From the NCBI GenBank assembly GCA_965247055.1, contig CBDFGE010000005.1, positions 496,001 to 560,000 on the forward strand: a DNA stretch of 64,000 bases, given 5' to 3'. Below the pieces are notes generated by a model. The model made no database searches. It was not told where the DNA came from and was given only the letters and a program-made list of their open reading frames with translations. Made by a program: the position numbers and the translations under genes. The stretch is from CBDFGE01 sp965247055. GTDB lineage: Bacteria > Chloroflexota > Dehalococcoidia > Lucifugimonadales > JAGWBF01. Positions 16,290 through 24,931 of this stretch are shown piece after piece (the first letter of the stretch is position 1; each line of letters starts with the position of its first letter).

Positions 16290-16892
16290 ATGGCCGGCCC
16301 GCTGGCGCTGGAGCCTAGCAGGTGTGTCTTCATCCTGGTGGACGTGATCAACGCTGTCGCCAAGGGGCAGGGGCCCCCCTATACCCCTCGCCCCGAGCGG
16401 GCCTCGGTGGTGCGAAACTCCAGGAGGCTGATCGACCACTGCCGCTCTGTGGGCACCCCGCTGATATTCGTTACCACCCACCGTAGAAGAGACCAGCGCG
16501 ACGCGCCCAGGACCATCGCGGATGTGCCCGGCGGCTCCGGAGACCCGATGCTCGCGGGTACCCCCGCCACCGAGGTGGTGGACGAACTCCGCCCCCGGGA
16601 GGAGGACTACATCCTGGTAAAGCCCCGCTTCAGCGCCTTCTACGGCACGGATCTGGACGGTATCCTCAGGACACTGGGGACGGAGACCGTCCTGGTGGGA
16701 GGCATCTCCACCCAGCGCAGCGTAGAGGGAACGGCGCGGGACGCCAAGAACCGGGACCTCCAGTGCGTCGTGGTGAGCGATTGCTGCACCGCGGGTGAGC
16801 AGGAGGTGCACGAGATGACCATCAAGCACGTGCTGCCCCTCCTGGTTCGAGTCCGCACCACCGATGAGGTCATCGCCGCGCTGCGTCCCTGA
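16290..16892 (+). CDS. isochorismatase-family protein lacking the catalytic cysteine
   Basis: A 200-residue isochorismatase/cysteine-hydrolase fold. The family's Asp is present in VFILVDVINA and the Lys in ILVKPRFSAFYGT. The position of the nucleophilic Cys in the motif GGISTQRSVEGTARDA is Ser instead (usual GxxTxxCVxxTAxDA). The cis-peptide region before it is normal. Loss of the cysteine suggests either a different chemistry or a non-enzymatic binding role. It sits between the NHL protein and a transketolase-type E1-beta gene. AGGAGG precedes ATG 16290. A second, complete family member is at 25131. Confidence 0.82.
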   Translation: MAGPLALEPSRCVFILVDVINAVAKGQGPPYTPRPERASVVRNSRRLIDHCRSVGTPLIFVTTHRRRDQRDAPRTIADVPGGSGDPMLAGTPATEVVDELRPREEDYILVKPRFSAFYGTDLDGILRTLGTETVLVGGISTQRSVEGTARDAKNRDLQCVVVSDCCTAGEQEVHEMTIKHVLPLLVRVRTTDEVIAALRP

Positions 16893-17022
16893 TGTAGCCC
16901 GCTGGGTGACGAGGGATTGTGTACGTGCGTGGGGCGTCGGACATAGGGGAGGATCGGTAGGTGCGTGGCCGATGGCCGGGGTCACGTCGTGTGCAGCGAA
17001 CCTAAATCAAGCGAGGTGAACC

Positions 17023-18009
17023 ATGACCCAGACTCAGACGCAGACTCGGGAAATCACCGTTACCCAGGCCCTCAACGAAGCCATGCGTGAGGAGATGCGC
17101 CGGGACGAGCGGGTGTTCATCATGGGTGAGGACATCCAGTCCGGCGTGTATGGCGCCTCGGGTGGGCTGTTTGGCGAGTTCGGAGGGGAGCGGGTGCGGG
17201 ACTGCCCCCTCTCGGAGAACGCCTTCTTCGGTGCCGCCGTGGGCGCCGCCGCTGTGGGGATGCGCCCCATCGTGGAGAGTGCCTTCTGCTTCATGTGGGT
17301 TGCGATGGACTCCCTGGTCAGCCAGGCCGCCAAGATGCGCTACATGTTCGGTGGCCAGGTGAACCTGCCCATCGTCTACCGGGCGTCCATGATCTACGGA
17401 GGAAGCTCCGCCGCCCACCACTCGGACCGGGCCCACCCCATATTCATGAACATTCCCGGATTCAAGGTCTTCATCCCCAGCAACGCCTACGACGCCAAGG
17501 GCCTTCTCAAGACGGCCATCCGCGAAGATGACCCGGTCCTATTCTGCGAGGACCGCACCATCCTGGGGGCCCGGGGGTTCGTGCCGGAGGAGGAGTACCT
17601 TGTCCCCATGGGGGTGGCCGACGTCAAGCGGGAGGGCACCGACGTAACCATCGTGGCCATCGGCGGGATGGTGCCCCGGGCCCTGCAGGCCGCCGAGGCC
17701 CTGGCCCAGGAGGGCGTCTCCGCCGAGGTGGTGGACCCCCGTACGCTGGTGCCGTTGGACAAGGCGGCCATCCTGAAATCGGTGGCCAAGACGGGGCGGC
17801 TGGTGACGGTGGACAACGCCCACAAGACGTGCAGCGCGGCCAGCGAGATCGCGGCCATCGTTGCGATGGAGGGGTTCTGGTCCCTTGAGGCCCCCATCCA
17901 GAGGCTGGGGACGGTCAACGTCCACATCCCCTTCAGCACGGCCCTGGAGCCGCTATGCTATCCCACAGCCGAGACCATCGCGGCGGCCGTCAGAGTCACC
18001 CTTGAGTAG
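17023..18009 (+). CDS. 2-oxoacid dehydrogenase E1 component, beta subunit
   Basis: A 328-residue beta subunit of a thiamine-diphosphate E1 (pyruvate, branched-chain or acetoin dehydrogenase type). The transketolase-like pyrimidine-binding domain shows MGEDIQSGVYGASGG and DCPLSENAFFGAAVGAA. The C-terminal domain begins VTIVAIGGMVPRALQAA. The family's usual length is 320-340. The alpha subunit, E2 and E3 normally lie next to it, but here the neighbours are an isochorismatase-fold gene and an alpha/beta hydrolase, so its partner must be elsewhere. GAGG lies just before ATG 17023. Confidence 0.88.
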   Translation: MTQTQTQTREITVTQALNEAMREEMRRDERVFIMGEDIQSGVYGASGGLFGEFGGERVRDCPLSENAFFGAAVGAAAVGMRPIVESAFCFMWVAMDSLVSQAAKMRYMFGGQVNLPIVYRASMIYGGSSAAHHSDRAHPIFMNIPGFKVFIPSNAYDAKGLLKTAIREDDPVLFCEDRTILGARGFVPEEEYLVPMGVADVKREGTDVTIVAIGGMVPRALQAAEALAQEGVSAEVVDPRTLVPLDKAAILKSVAKTGRLVTVDNAHKTCSAASEIAAIVAMEGFWSLEAPIQRLGTVNVHIPFSTALEPLCYPTAETIAAAVRVTLE

Positions 18010-18039
18010 ACGCGGTCCGGCACCCCCGGCGGGGCGGGG

Positions 18040-18864
18040 GTGAGCGACTCGCGCCGTATTCTAAGGGCCTACGCCGACACCGGCTTCGGCCAGGTCCATT
18101 ACCGTCATGCCGGTGCGGGTCCTCCCCTTCTGCTGCTGCACCAGACCTCCAGCTCCTCCGAGCAGTTCGAGGCTATGATGCCGGCCCTGGCATCCGTCTG
18201 CCATGTTCTGGCGCTGGATACCCCCGGCTACGGAATGTCCACCCCACCTCCGGGCCAGTACACCGTCGCCGATTATGCCCGCTGCGTTGTGGGCTTCCTG
18301 GACGCCCTCCAAATTGAACGGGCCTCCATCTTCGGGCACCACACCGGGGCGGCCATCGCCAGCGAAGTGGCCGCGGCCTATCCCGACCGGGTGGACAGAA
18401 TCATACTCTATGGCGTACCCCACTGGAATGAGCCCGCCGACACCCTGGAGTCCCGGCTAAAGGGATTCCCCCTCAAAGACGACGGCAGCCACCTGCTCCA
18501 GGTTTGGGAGGACATCACCGGCCGCGTCCGGGAGGGGTTGTTTCCCAGGCCATACGCCCCGGAGGCGCTTCGGGCCATTCAGAGGGAGGTGATCTGGAAG
18601 CTCATGGCGGGGGAGCGTTACCATGAAGCCTACGCAGCCATCTACCGTCACAACATCCTGGAGCGTCTGCCCCTGATCCAGGCACCGACCCTGGTGATGT
18701 GCGGGGAGCAGGACCTCATGCGCCGGACCCTGGAGCCCGCCGCAGATGCCATCCCCCGCTCGCGGCGCCGTGTGCTCCCCGGCGGCTCCTACTTCACCAG
18801 CTACGACGCCCCGGACGCCCTGGCTCGGGAGGTCCTGAGCTTCCTGGCGGACCCGGCCGTTTGA
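18040..18864 (+). CDS. alpha/beta-hydrolase fold protein with unusual nucleophile elbow
   Basis: A 274-residue alpha/beta-hydrolase. LLLLHQTSSSSEQF holds the oxyanion loop, LALDTPGYGMS the strand-4 motif and TLVMCGEQDLM the acid strand. The nucleophile elbow, usually GxSxG, reads GHHTG, so the catalytic Ser is replaced by His. The expected late His region reads PGGSYFTSYDAP, without His at the usual place. It may be a member of a subfamily with another mechanism, or a non-catalytic protein. The GTG start at 18040 is 30 bases after the E1-beta stop with only a G-rich ribosome site, so cotranscription is likely. Confidence 0.78.
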   Translation: MSDSRRILRAYADTGFGQVHYRHAGAGPPLLLLHQTSSSSEQFEAMMPALASVCHVLALDTPGYGMSTPPPGQYTVADYARCVVGFLDALQIERASIFGHHTGAAIASEVAAAYPDRVDRIILYGVPHWNEPADTLESRLKGFPLKDDGSHLLQVWEDITGRVREGLFPRPYAPEALRAIQREVIWKLMAGERYHEAYAAIYRHNILERLPLIQAPTLVMCGEQDLMRRTLEPAADAIPRSRRRVLPGGSYFTSYDAPDALAREVLSFLADPAV

Positions 18865-18871
18865 ATCGAGA

Positions 18872-18900
18872 TTGACATTCCATGGCGCGTTCCCTAGAGT
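18872..18900 (+). promoter_or_regulatory. promoter for the DinB-family gene
   Basis: A perfect TTGACA, a 17-base spacer and TAGAGT, ~67 bases before GTG 18968. Confidence 0.65.
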
Positions 18901-18967
18901 ACACCTAGGCGGCGGCTGATGGTCCTGGCCTGCCCTCTTGGTGAAATCAGAGAGGAAGGGAGCCAGC

Positions 18968-19489
18968 GTGGATGCTAAGGAGATGGCGGTAGAGACCTTT
19001 GGAGAGTTGGAGCATGACCTGGAGCGGGCCCTGGATGGGCTTACTCCCACGGAGTTGGCCTGGCGCCCCGGCGATGGTGCCAACACGATCGGGTTTACCT
19101 TCTGGCACCTGACTCGGGCCGAGGACTCGTGGATCAGCGGCTTCGTCCTTGGGCGCCCCCACGTGTTCGAGCGTGACGGCTGGGCGACAGGGTGGAACAT
19201 TCCTCCAAAGGACACCGGCTCTAACTACACCGGGGAGCAGCTGGCCGCGTTCCCGACGCCGCCCATCGAGGAGCTGTGGCAGTACCACCGCGCGGTAACC
19301 GGGCAGACCCACGACTACCTCGAGCGCCTCAGCCAGGACGAGCTGAAACGAAAGCCCCCGCCGGACAATCCCCTCCATCGGAGAGACTACACAGTTGGCC
19401 AGGTACTCACCCACCTTTTTTGCGAGATCGGGCAGCACGTGGGCCACATAAGATACATCCGAGGCCTTCAACGTGGCATCAACGCCTAG
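18968..19489 (+). CDS. DinB-family four-helix-bundle protein
   Basis: A 173-residue DinB/YfiT-like protein. Metal-binding histidines are visible in TFWHLTRAEDSW and near the C-terminus in GQHVGHIRYIRGL, the family's usual three-His pattern. Members include bacillithiol-, mycothiol- and glutathione-linked transferases and stress proteins of unknown role. GTG 18968 is chosen because AGGAAGGG lies seven bases upstream; an upstream GTG at 18938 would add ten residues. A strong promoter precedes it, and a hydrolase gene follows 69 bases downstream. Confidence 0.82.
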   Translation: MDAKEMAVETFGELEHDLERALDGLTPTELAWRPGDGANTIGFTFWHLTRAEDSWISGFVLGRPHVFERDGWATGWNIPPKDTGSNYTGEQLAAFPTPPIEELWQYHRAVTGQTHDYLERLSQDELKRKPPPDNPLHRRDYTVGQVLTHLFCEIGQHVGHIRYIRGLQRGINA

Positions 19490-19558
19490 CTGCCGTGACC
19501 GGGAAAACAACGTCCAACGGGGTTGCCGGGGCACGATCAAGATAAGGAAGTGACGACC

Positions 19559-20461
19559 ATGGGAGCGGAGGAGATCAGCAGGTTCTGGGAATCTACCCGG
19601 GCGGCACTGGCCGAGGTGGAGATGGACGCGCGGGTGGAGCCCGTGGAGCGGAGCGACGTCTTCACCAGTGAGGGGGCTATCAAGACGCGGGCCATCCACC
19701 GGGTGGTCATGTCCAGCCTTGGGGGGACGCGCATCCGGGCCTGGTACATCGTCCCCACGGGGGTGCCCCCCAAAAGGGGCTGGCCGGGGATCATGGTGGT
19801 GCCCGGCTACGGCGGGACCATGCCGCTACCCTTGCACCTGGTGCAATACGGCTACGCGACCCTATCCCTCTACCCCCGAGGCCAGGGCGAGAGCCTTAAT
19901 GAGTGGGAGATAGAGTATGGCACCCGCCTGGTCTACAACGTCACCGACAAAGAGCGCTACTACTACCGGGGTGGGTACATGGACTGCGTCCGGGGGCTTG
20001 ACTTTCTGGACAGCCGCCCGGAGATAGACGCCAGCCGCATAGGGGTGTGGGGCTTCAGCCAGGGAGGCGGACTCACGCTGGCCACCGCGGCCCTCGACCG
20101 CCGGGTGGCGGCGGCAGTGGCCGGAGTCCCATGGCTGTGCAACTTCCCTGTGGCGGCCGGGATTACCACCTCGCCCTATGGGGAGCTCCACGCCTACCTG
20201 GCCGAGCACCCCCAGGAACGGGACAAGGCCCTGGACACTCTGTCCTACTTTGACCAGGTCAACCTCGCCGGGGCCATCGCCTGCCCCACTCTGATGTGCA
20301 GCGCCATAGTCGACGAGGTCCACCCCCTGCGGACGGTGCTGCCGGCATTCGAGCAAATACCGTCCATGAAGTCGATCATAGTGTACCCCGACCTGGACCA
20401 CGACTACCGGGCAGATTTCAGCCATCACGGTAAGGCATGGATGGATCGCTACCTGCGCTGA
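19559..20461 (+). CDS. alpha/beta hydrolase, acetyl-xylan-esterase/dienelactone-hydrolase type
   Basis: A 300-residue serine hydrolase. IMVVPGYGGT forms the oxyanion region, YPRGQGES a typical AXE1/cephalosporin-deacetylase motif, and VWGFSQGGGLTLA the nucleophile elbow with Ser. The late histidine is in YPDLDHDYRADF. It probably hydrolyses a small ester, and no signal peptide is present. AAGGAAG lies upstream of ATG 19559. It is in the same direction as the DinB gene before and the Ldh_2 dehydrogenase after it. Confidence 0.82.
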   Translation: MGAEEISRFWESTRAALAEVEMDARVEPVERSDVFTSEGAIKTRAIHRVVMSSLGGTRIRAWYIVPTGVPPKRGWPGIMVVPGYGGTMPLPLHLVQYGYATLSLYPRGQGESLNEWEIEYGTRLVYNVTDKERYYYRGGYMDCVRGLDFLDSRPEIDASRIGVWGFSQGGGLTLATAALDRRVAAAVAGVPWLCNFPVAAGITTSPYGELHAYLAEHPQERDKALDTLSYFDQVNLAGAIACPTLMCSAIVDEVHPLRTVLPAFEQIPSMKSIIVYPDLDHDYRADFSHHGKAWMDRYLR

Positions 20462-20520
20462 TCCGGTAACTGTGGCCCCGCCTCGCGACTTCGAGCATGG
20501 ATACATGAGAGGGGGATTTG

Positions 20521-21597
20521 ATGCTAGACCAGTTCCACGTCAAGGAGGAAGATGCGGTACGTGTCCGGGCCGACGAGCTCCGGTCCACCGTGTCCATCAT
20601 CTTCGAGAAGTTGAACGTCCCCTCCGAGGACGCCCGGCTGGCCGCCGACGTGCTGGTGACCGCGGACCTGCGAGGGGTCGAGAGCCACGGCGTGTCCAAC
20701 ATGCTGCGGGTCTACGTGGCCGGCTACAACAGCGGTGAGATCAACCCGAGGCCCGACTGGAAGATCGTCCGCCAGACACCCGCGACTGCCAATATAGATA
20801 CCGACAGGGGGCTGGGAATCATAATAGGTCCCAAGGCCATGGAGATCGCCATGGAGAAAGCCGCCAGCGTCGGGGTCGGCATGGTTACCATGTCCAACGG
20901 CCGGCACCTGGGGATGGTCTCCTACTATCCCCTGATGGCTGTGAAGCGGGACATGATCGGGATATGCATGGCCGGCAGCCCACCCCTCGTCGTGCCCACC
21001 TTTGGAGCGGAAACGAGGCTGGGCACCAATCCCATCGCCGTGGCCGCCCCCGCGGGAGAGGAACCTCCCTTCGTGTTCGACGCCGCCACCAGCGTGGTCG
21101 CGGGCAACAAGGTGTGGCTCGCCCAGCGCCTGGGCACGGAGCTGGCTGCAGGTTGGGTTGCCGACGAAGAGGGCAACCCAATCATGGAGCCCATCGAGGC
21201 CCCCAGCTCCTACCGCCTGCTGCCCCTGGGGAGCACCAGGGAGTCGGGCTCCCACAAGGGGTATGGCCTGGCATGCATCGTGGATATATTTACGGGGATA
21301 CTGTCGGGCACCGCCTACGGGATGGTCCCCGGCCGCCCCAACTTCAGTCACTTCGTCGGAGCTTACAGCATAGAGGCTTTCACCGAAGTGGACCGGTTCA
21401 AGGAGCTGATGGACGACTTTCTCCGATCCCTCAAGAACACACCACCGGCTCCCGGCCACGACCGGGTCCTCTACCCCGGGCTGCCGGAAGCGGAGACGGA
21501 GCGGGAGCGGAGCGCCAACGGCATCCCCCTTCACAAAGAGGTTATCCAGTGGTTCCGGGACATCTGCAACGAGATGGGTATCCCCTTCGGCGTGTAG
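20521..21597 (+). CDS. malate/L-lactate dehydrogenase family (Ldh_2) oxidoreductase
   Basis: A 358-residue member of the Ldh_2 family, NAD(P)-dependent 2-hydroxy-acid or imino-acid dehydrogenases unrelated to the classical Rossmann LDH. Characteristic stretches are DLRGVESHGVSN (with the conserved His), GRHLGMVSYYPLMA, GTNPIAVAAPAG and SGSHKGYGLACIVDIFTGIL. Members oxidise malate, lactate, ureidoglycolate, sulfolactate or similar. ATG 20521 is preferred (GAGGGGG six bases upstream) over TTG 20518. It immediately precedes the twin enolase-superfamily genes, so it may act on the product of a sugar-acid or hydroxy-acid dehydratase. Confidence 0.88.
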   Translation: MLDQFHVKEEDAVRVRADELRSTVSIIFEKLNVPSEDARLAADVLVTADLRGVESHGVSNMLRVYVAGYNSGEINPRPDWKIVRQTPATANIDTDRGLGIIIGPKAMEIAMEKAASVGVGMVTMSNGRHLGMVSYYPLMAVKRDMIGICMAGSPPLVVPTFGAETRLGTNPIAVAAPAGEEPPFVFDAATSVVAGNKVWLAQRLGTELAAGWVADEEGNPIMEPIEAPSSYRLLPLGSTRESGSHKGYGLACIVDIFTGILSGTAYGMVPGRPNFSHFVGAYSIEAFTEVDRFKELMDDFLRSLKNTPPAPGHDRVLYPGLPEAETERERSANGIPLHKEVIQWFRDICNEMGIPFGV

Positions 21598-21652
21598 GGG
21601 ACGGGAACGCCAACGGGTCGGACCGGGGGAAATAGCCAGCCAGGAGGACCCC

Positions 21653-22753
21653 ATGGAGATTCGCCGTGTTGAGGCCAGCTACCTGACCAATGTTCCCATG
21701 ACGCCCCCGCCTCTGCTGGACCAGCCGACGCGCACCGGTGCCCTGATAGTCGAGATAGAGACTGATGAGGGCATCGTAGGCTATGGCTCGGCCGGTCGCA
21801 TCTTACCCTGGGCGGTCGTGGAGTTCATCAATCGCCAGGCGGCACCTTTCCTCATAGGTCAGGACCCGATGCTCACCGAGCGGGTCTGGAGCAAGATGTT
21901 CTGGACGTTTAACGAGCGCGCCCAGACCGGTGTGTGGAGCTCGGCGATGAGCGCGATCGACATCGCCCTCTGGGACATAAAAGGGAAGGCGCTGGGGCAG
22001 CCGGTGTGGCGGTTGCTGGGGGGAGCACAGAACCCCGTGCCGGCCTACGTCACCTTCGGTGTGTCGGAGTACAGCCGGGAGCAGCTGCCGGAGGCGGCCC
22101 GGTACTGGGTGGCCCTGGGACACGACAAGCTGAAGATGGTGGTGGGGGTTGTGGGCAACTCCCAGGACCACGTCGAGGATGCCGCCCGGGTGGCGGCGGT
22201 AAGGGAGGCGGTGGGGCCCAAGGTGGAGCTGATGATAGACGCCAACTACCTGATGTCTTTCCACCACGCGCTGCGGCTGAGCAAGCTGTGTGAGCCCCTG
22301 GACCTCACCTGGTTCGAGGAGCCTCTCTACCAGAACGACGCCCGTCTTCTGGCGGACCTGCGCCGGCAGACGACGGTGCCGCTGGCGGCGGGGCAGAACG
22401 AGGGACACCGCTGGAGGCATCGGGAGCTCCTGGTCCACCACTCGGTGGACATACTCCAGCCCAACGTGGCCAACGTGGGCGGCTACACCGAAGGGGCCAA
22501 GGTGGCAGCCATGGCCCAGGCCTTCAACATACCCATCGCCAACGGGGGCGCCATGCAGCTGCACAACATGCACCTCCAGGCTGGGATGTCCAACGGGACA
22601 CGGGTGGAGTTCCATTACCTCGCCTGGGCTATGTACGATGCCATATTCCAGAACACTCCTCAGCCGGAGAAGGGCTGGGTGACCGTCCCGGAGAGACCGG
22701 GCCTGGGATTCGAACCCAAGCCCGGGATCATAAAGGAATATCGGGCCAAGTAA
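21653..22753 (+). CDS. mandelate racemase/muconate lactonizing enzyme family protein, copy 1
   Basis: A 366-residue enolase-superfamily enzyme. The capping domain is followed by the barrel with KLKMVVG (KxK base), LMIDANY (first metal Asp) and TWFEEPLY (second metal Glu). AAGQNEGHRW follows, where the third ligand position normally held by Glu reads Gln. SVDILQPNVANVGG and NGGAMQLHNMHLQAG carry the late Asp and His. This active-site set fits the mandelate-racemase subgroup (Lys and His bases), such as acid-sugar dehydratases or racemases. CAGGAGG precedes ATG 21653. The next gene is a close tandem paralogue. Confidence 0.9.
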   Translation: MEIRRVEASYLTNVPMTPPPLLDQPTRTGALIVEIETDEGIVGYGSAGRILPWAVVEFINRQAAPFLIGQDPMLTERVWSKMFWTFNERAQTGVWSSAMSAIDIALWDIKGKALGQPVWRLLGGAQNPVPAYVTFGVSEYSREQLPEAARYWVALGHDKLKMVVGVVGNSQDHVEDAARVAAVREAVGPKVELMIDANYLMSFHHALRLSKLCEPLDLTWFEEPLYQNDARLLADLRRQTTVPLAAGQNEGHRWRHRELLVHHSVDILQPNVANVGGYTEGAKVAAMAQAFNIPIANGGAMQLHNMHLQAGMSNGTRVEFHYLAWAMYDAIFQNTPQPEKGWVTVPERPGLGFEPKPGIIKEYRAK

Positions 22754-22769
22754 CACCGAGGAGCCCACT

Positions 22770-23876
22770 ATGCAGATCAGACGTGTCGAGGCGAGCTACC
22801 TGACCAATGTGCCAATAGCGCCGCCACCTCTCCTGAACGAGCCCTCCCGCATAAGTTTCCTGGTGATAGTCGAGATAGAGACGGATAACGGCATCATCGG
22901 CTACGGGGTCACGGGCGGTTGGCTGCCATCGCCGGTCAAGGAGTTCATAAATCGCGAGGTGGCGCCCTTCCTTATCGGCGAGGACCCGTTGCGTACCGAG
23001 CGGGTCTGGAACCGGACGTTCTGGGAGTTCAACCAGCGCGCCCTCACCGGGGTGTGGAGCTCGGCCATGAGCGCCATTGACATCGCCCTGTGGGACATAA
23101 AGGGGAAGGCGTGGGGCCAGCCGGTGTGGCGGCTGCTGGGGGGAGCGCAGAACCCCGTGCCGGCCTACATCACCTTTGGGCTGTCGGAGTACAGCCGGGA
23201 GCAGCTGGCGGAGGCGGCCCGGTACTGGGTGGCCCAGGGACACGACAAGCTGAAGATGGTGGTGGGGGTTGTGGGCAACTCCCAGGACCCCGTCGAGGAT
23301 GCGGCCCGGGTGGCGGCGGTGAGGGAGGCGGTGGGGCCCAAGGTGAAGCTGATGATAGACGCCAACTACCTGATGCCTTTCCACCACGCGCTGCGGCTGA
23401 GCAAGCTGTGTGAGCCGCTGGACCTCACCTGGTTCGAGGAGCCTCTTTACCAGAACGACGCCCGTCTTCTGGCGGACCTGCGCCAGAAGACGACGGTGCC
23501 GCTGGCGGCGGGGCAGAACGAGGGACACCGCTGGAGGCACCGGGAGCTCCTGGTCCACCACTCGGTGGACATACTCCAGCCCAACGTCATCAACGTGGGC
23601 GGTTACACCGAAGCGGCCAAGGTGGCAGCCATGGCCCAGGCCTTCAACATACCCATCGCCACCGGGGGCGGGATGCACCTGCACAACATGCATCTCCAGG
23701 CGGGGATGTCCAATGGGTCCCTGGTAGAGTTCCACTACCTTGCCTGGGCGATGTATGACGCGGCGTTCCACCCATCCCTCGCCCCGGATAAGGGATGGGT
23801 GACCGTGCCGGAGAGACCGGGGGTCGGCTTCGAACCGAAGCCGGGGCTGATAAAGGAGTACCGGGTGGCCGACTAG
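22770..23876 (+). CDS. mandelate racemase/muconate lactonizing enzyme family protein, copy 2
   Basis: A 368-residue tandem paralogue of the preceding gene, 16 bases downstream, with GAGGAG before ATG 22770. It carries the same KLKMVVG, LMIDANY, TWFEEPLY and GQNEGHRW motifs and ends with GGGMHLHNMHLQAG. The middle ~650 bases are almost identical at DNA level to copy 1, while the first ~100 residues and the last ~60 differ much more. Substrate-loop residues in the N-terminal capping domain (SRISFLVIVEI, VTGGWLPSPVKEF) are changed, so the two may act on different substrates. Confidence 0.9.
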   Translation: MQIRRVEASYLTNVPIAPPPLLNEPSRISFLVIVEIETDNGIIGYGVTGGWLPSPVKEFINREVAPFLIGEDPLRTERVWNRTFWEFNQRALTGVWSSAMSAIDIALWDIKGKAWGQPVWRLLGGAQNPVPAYITFGLSEYSREQLAEAARYWVAQGHDKLKMVVGVVGNSQDPVEDAARVAAVREAVGPKVKLMIDANYLMPFHHALRLSKLCEPLDLTWFEEPLYQNDARLLADLRQKTTVPLAAGQNEGHRWRHRELLVHHSVDILQPNVINVGGYTEAAKVAAMAQAFNIPIATGGGMHLHNMHLQAGMSNGSLVEFHYLAWAMYDAAFHPSLAPDKGWVTVPERPGVGFEPKPGLIKEYRVAD

Positions 23877-23930
23877 GGCCGGATCTCCGAGCTGGTGTCG
23901 CGCCGGCGATGTCGAAAAGGAAGGGCGACG

Positions 23931-24239
23931 TCAGTGGGGAACGTACATCTCGTAGAACTCGATGTACGAGTCCTCCTGGAGCTCTCGGAGCTGGCCTCCC
24001 AGGGCCGCCATCCCCTCGGGTATCACGTTGCCCTCCCGGTAGGGGGAGCTAATGGTCTCCTCGGTCCAGTCCATGTAGACCGTATTGGCGGGCCCCGGCA
24101 CCGTGCCGCCGCTCATGTACACCCGGATATTTGAGCGCTGGCCCGCCCTCTCGTAGAGCTGTCCTATCTGGGGGATGACCTCGGCCGCCTTCCGCGTAGT
24201 TCCAGGTTTGACCTTGAAGCACCGCTTGATAAGGTACAT
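23931..24239 (-). CDS. small dimeric alpha/beta-barrel-like protein (unassigned)
   Basis: A 102-residue protein. It begins MYLIKRCFKVKPGTTRKAA, then has an amphipathic helix, strand INIRVYMSGG-like segments (here NIRVYMSGGTVPGP) and an ending YIEFYEMYVPH. The alternating strand-helix-strand pattern and length resemble ferredoxin-like dimeric barrels such as NIPSNAP or ABM proteins, but no diagnostic motif is present. It is convergent with the enolase-family gene. No function is assigned. Confidence 0.55.
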   Translation of the reverse strand: MYLIKRCFKVKPGTTRKAAEVIPQIGQLYERAGQRSNIRVYMSGGTVPGPANTVYMDWTEETISSPYREGNVIPEGMAALGGQLRELQEDSYIEFYEMYVPH

Positions 24240-24542
24240 CCGACTCCTCTCCCCGTTGATGTAGTAGTCCGTTATGCGGCGGGCGCTACCCCTTCAGGTG
24301 CCCGTCGAACCAGGCGACGGAGCGGGCCACGCCCAACGCCCATATTTTAGCATGGACTTCAACGAGGTCCACAATAGCAGGGGATGCTACGCCCCCTGGC
24401 ACCGAGGTTGAGGCGGTGGAAGTGGGGTACAGTGAGTGGCCCTCCGGGATCGACCGAGTTGATCAAGGGACCCGGCGAGGACATGAATCAGGGGGGGTGG
24501 TCGGAGAAGGTTGCCGGAGGAGGGCGGGTCTATCGCCCCTGG
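24240..24542. other. 303-base gap: alpha/beta-hydrolase relic, otherwise no gene seen
   Basis: On the minus strand, about 24353 down to a TAG at 24288-24286, a frame reads IWALGVARSVAWFDGHLKG and stops. This resembles the C-terminal end of prolyl-oligopeptidase or dienelactone-type hydrolases. No start or body is present, so it is best seen as a relic. TGC-TAAAAT nearby could be an extended -10 box for the small gene at 24239. Nothing else is supported. Confidence 0.4.
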
Positions 24543-24797
24543 TCAGGCGTCCCTCTCCACACCGGGGAGGACGCCTGCGTCGGCACACATCTCCATCAGC
24601 AGGTCCTTGGTACATCCCATTACGGTATACAGCAGGGCCAGGGCCTGGTCGGGCTCCAGCTCGGGAAACTGGGCGGTGGTCCGCACGTCGAAGTCCTGCT
24701 GCTCACTATGTGGCGCCACTCCTACTAGCAGGAACCGATCATGGAGCACCCGGTCACCTGTCTCGTTGTCGATCAGTAGTACGGTGTATCTGCGCAA
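24543..24797 (-). CDS. hypothetical protein (84 residues)
   Basis: A small protein starting MRRYTVLLIDNETGDRV and containing DFDVRTTAQFPELEPDQA, ending GVLPGVERDA. No family is recognised. TTG 24797 is supported by GAGGGAGGGGG seven bases upstream. The start resembles other small Dehalococcoidia proteins in which a beta strand is followed by an acidic loop, but this is only an impression. It is divergent from the isochorismatase-family gene, with a CRP-like palindrome between them. Confidence 0.6.
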   Translation of the reverse strand: MRRYTVLLIDNETGDRVLHDRFLLVGVAPHSEQQDFDVRTTAQFPELEPDQALALLYTVMGCTKDLLMEMCADAGVLPGVERDA

Positions 24798-24931
24798 CTT
24801 TTTACCCCCTCCCTCTGACGCCCTGCCCGATCAGGGACCCTTGCGTCTACGCAGCTTCTGGCTGATGTCAGAGTCCCCTGCCAGCTCAGTTTCCCCTTTT
24901 AATAATAGGGTACACGATTTCACAGCAAGTT

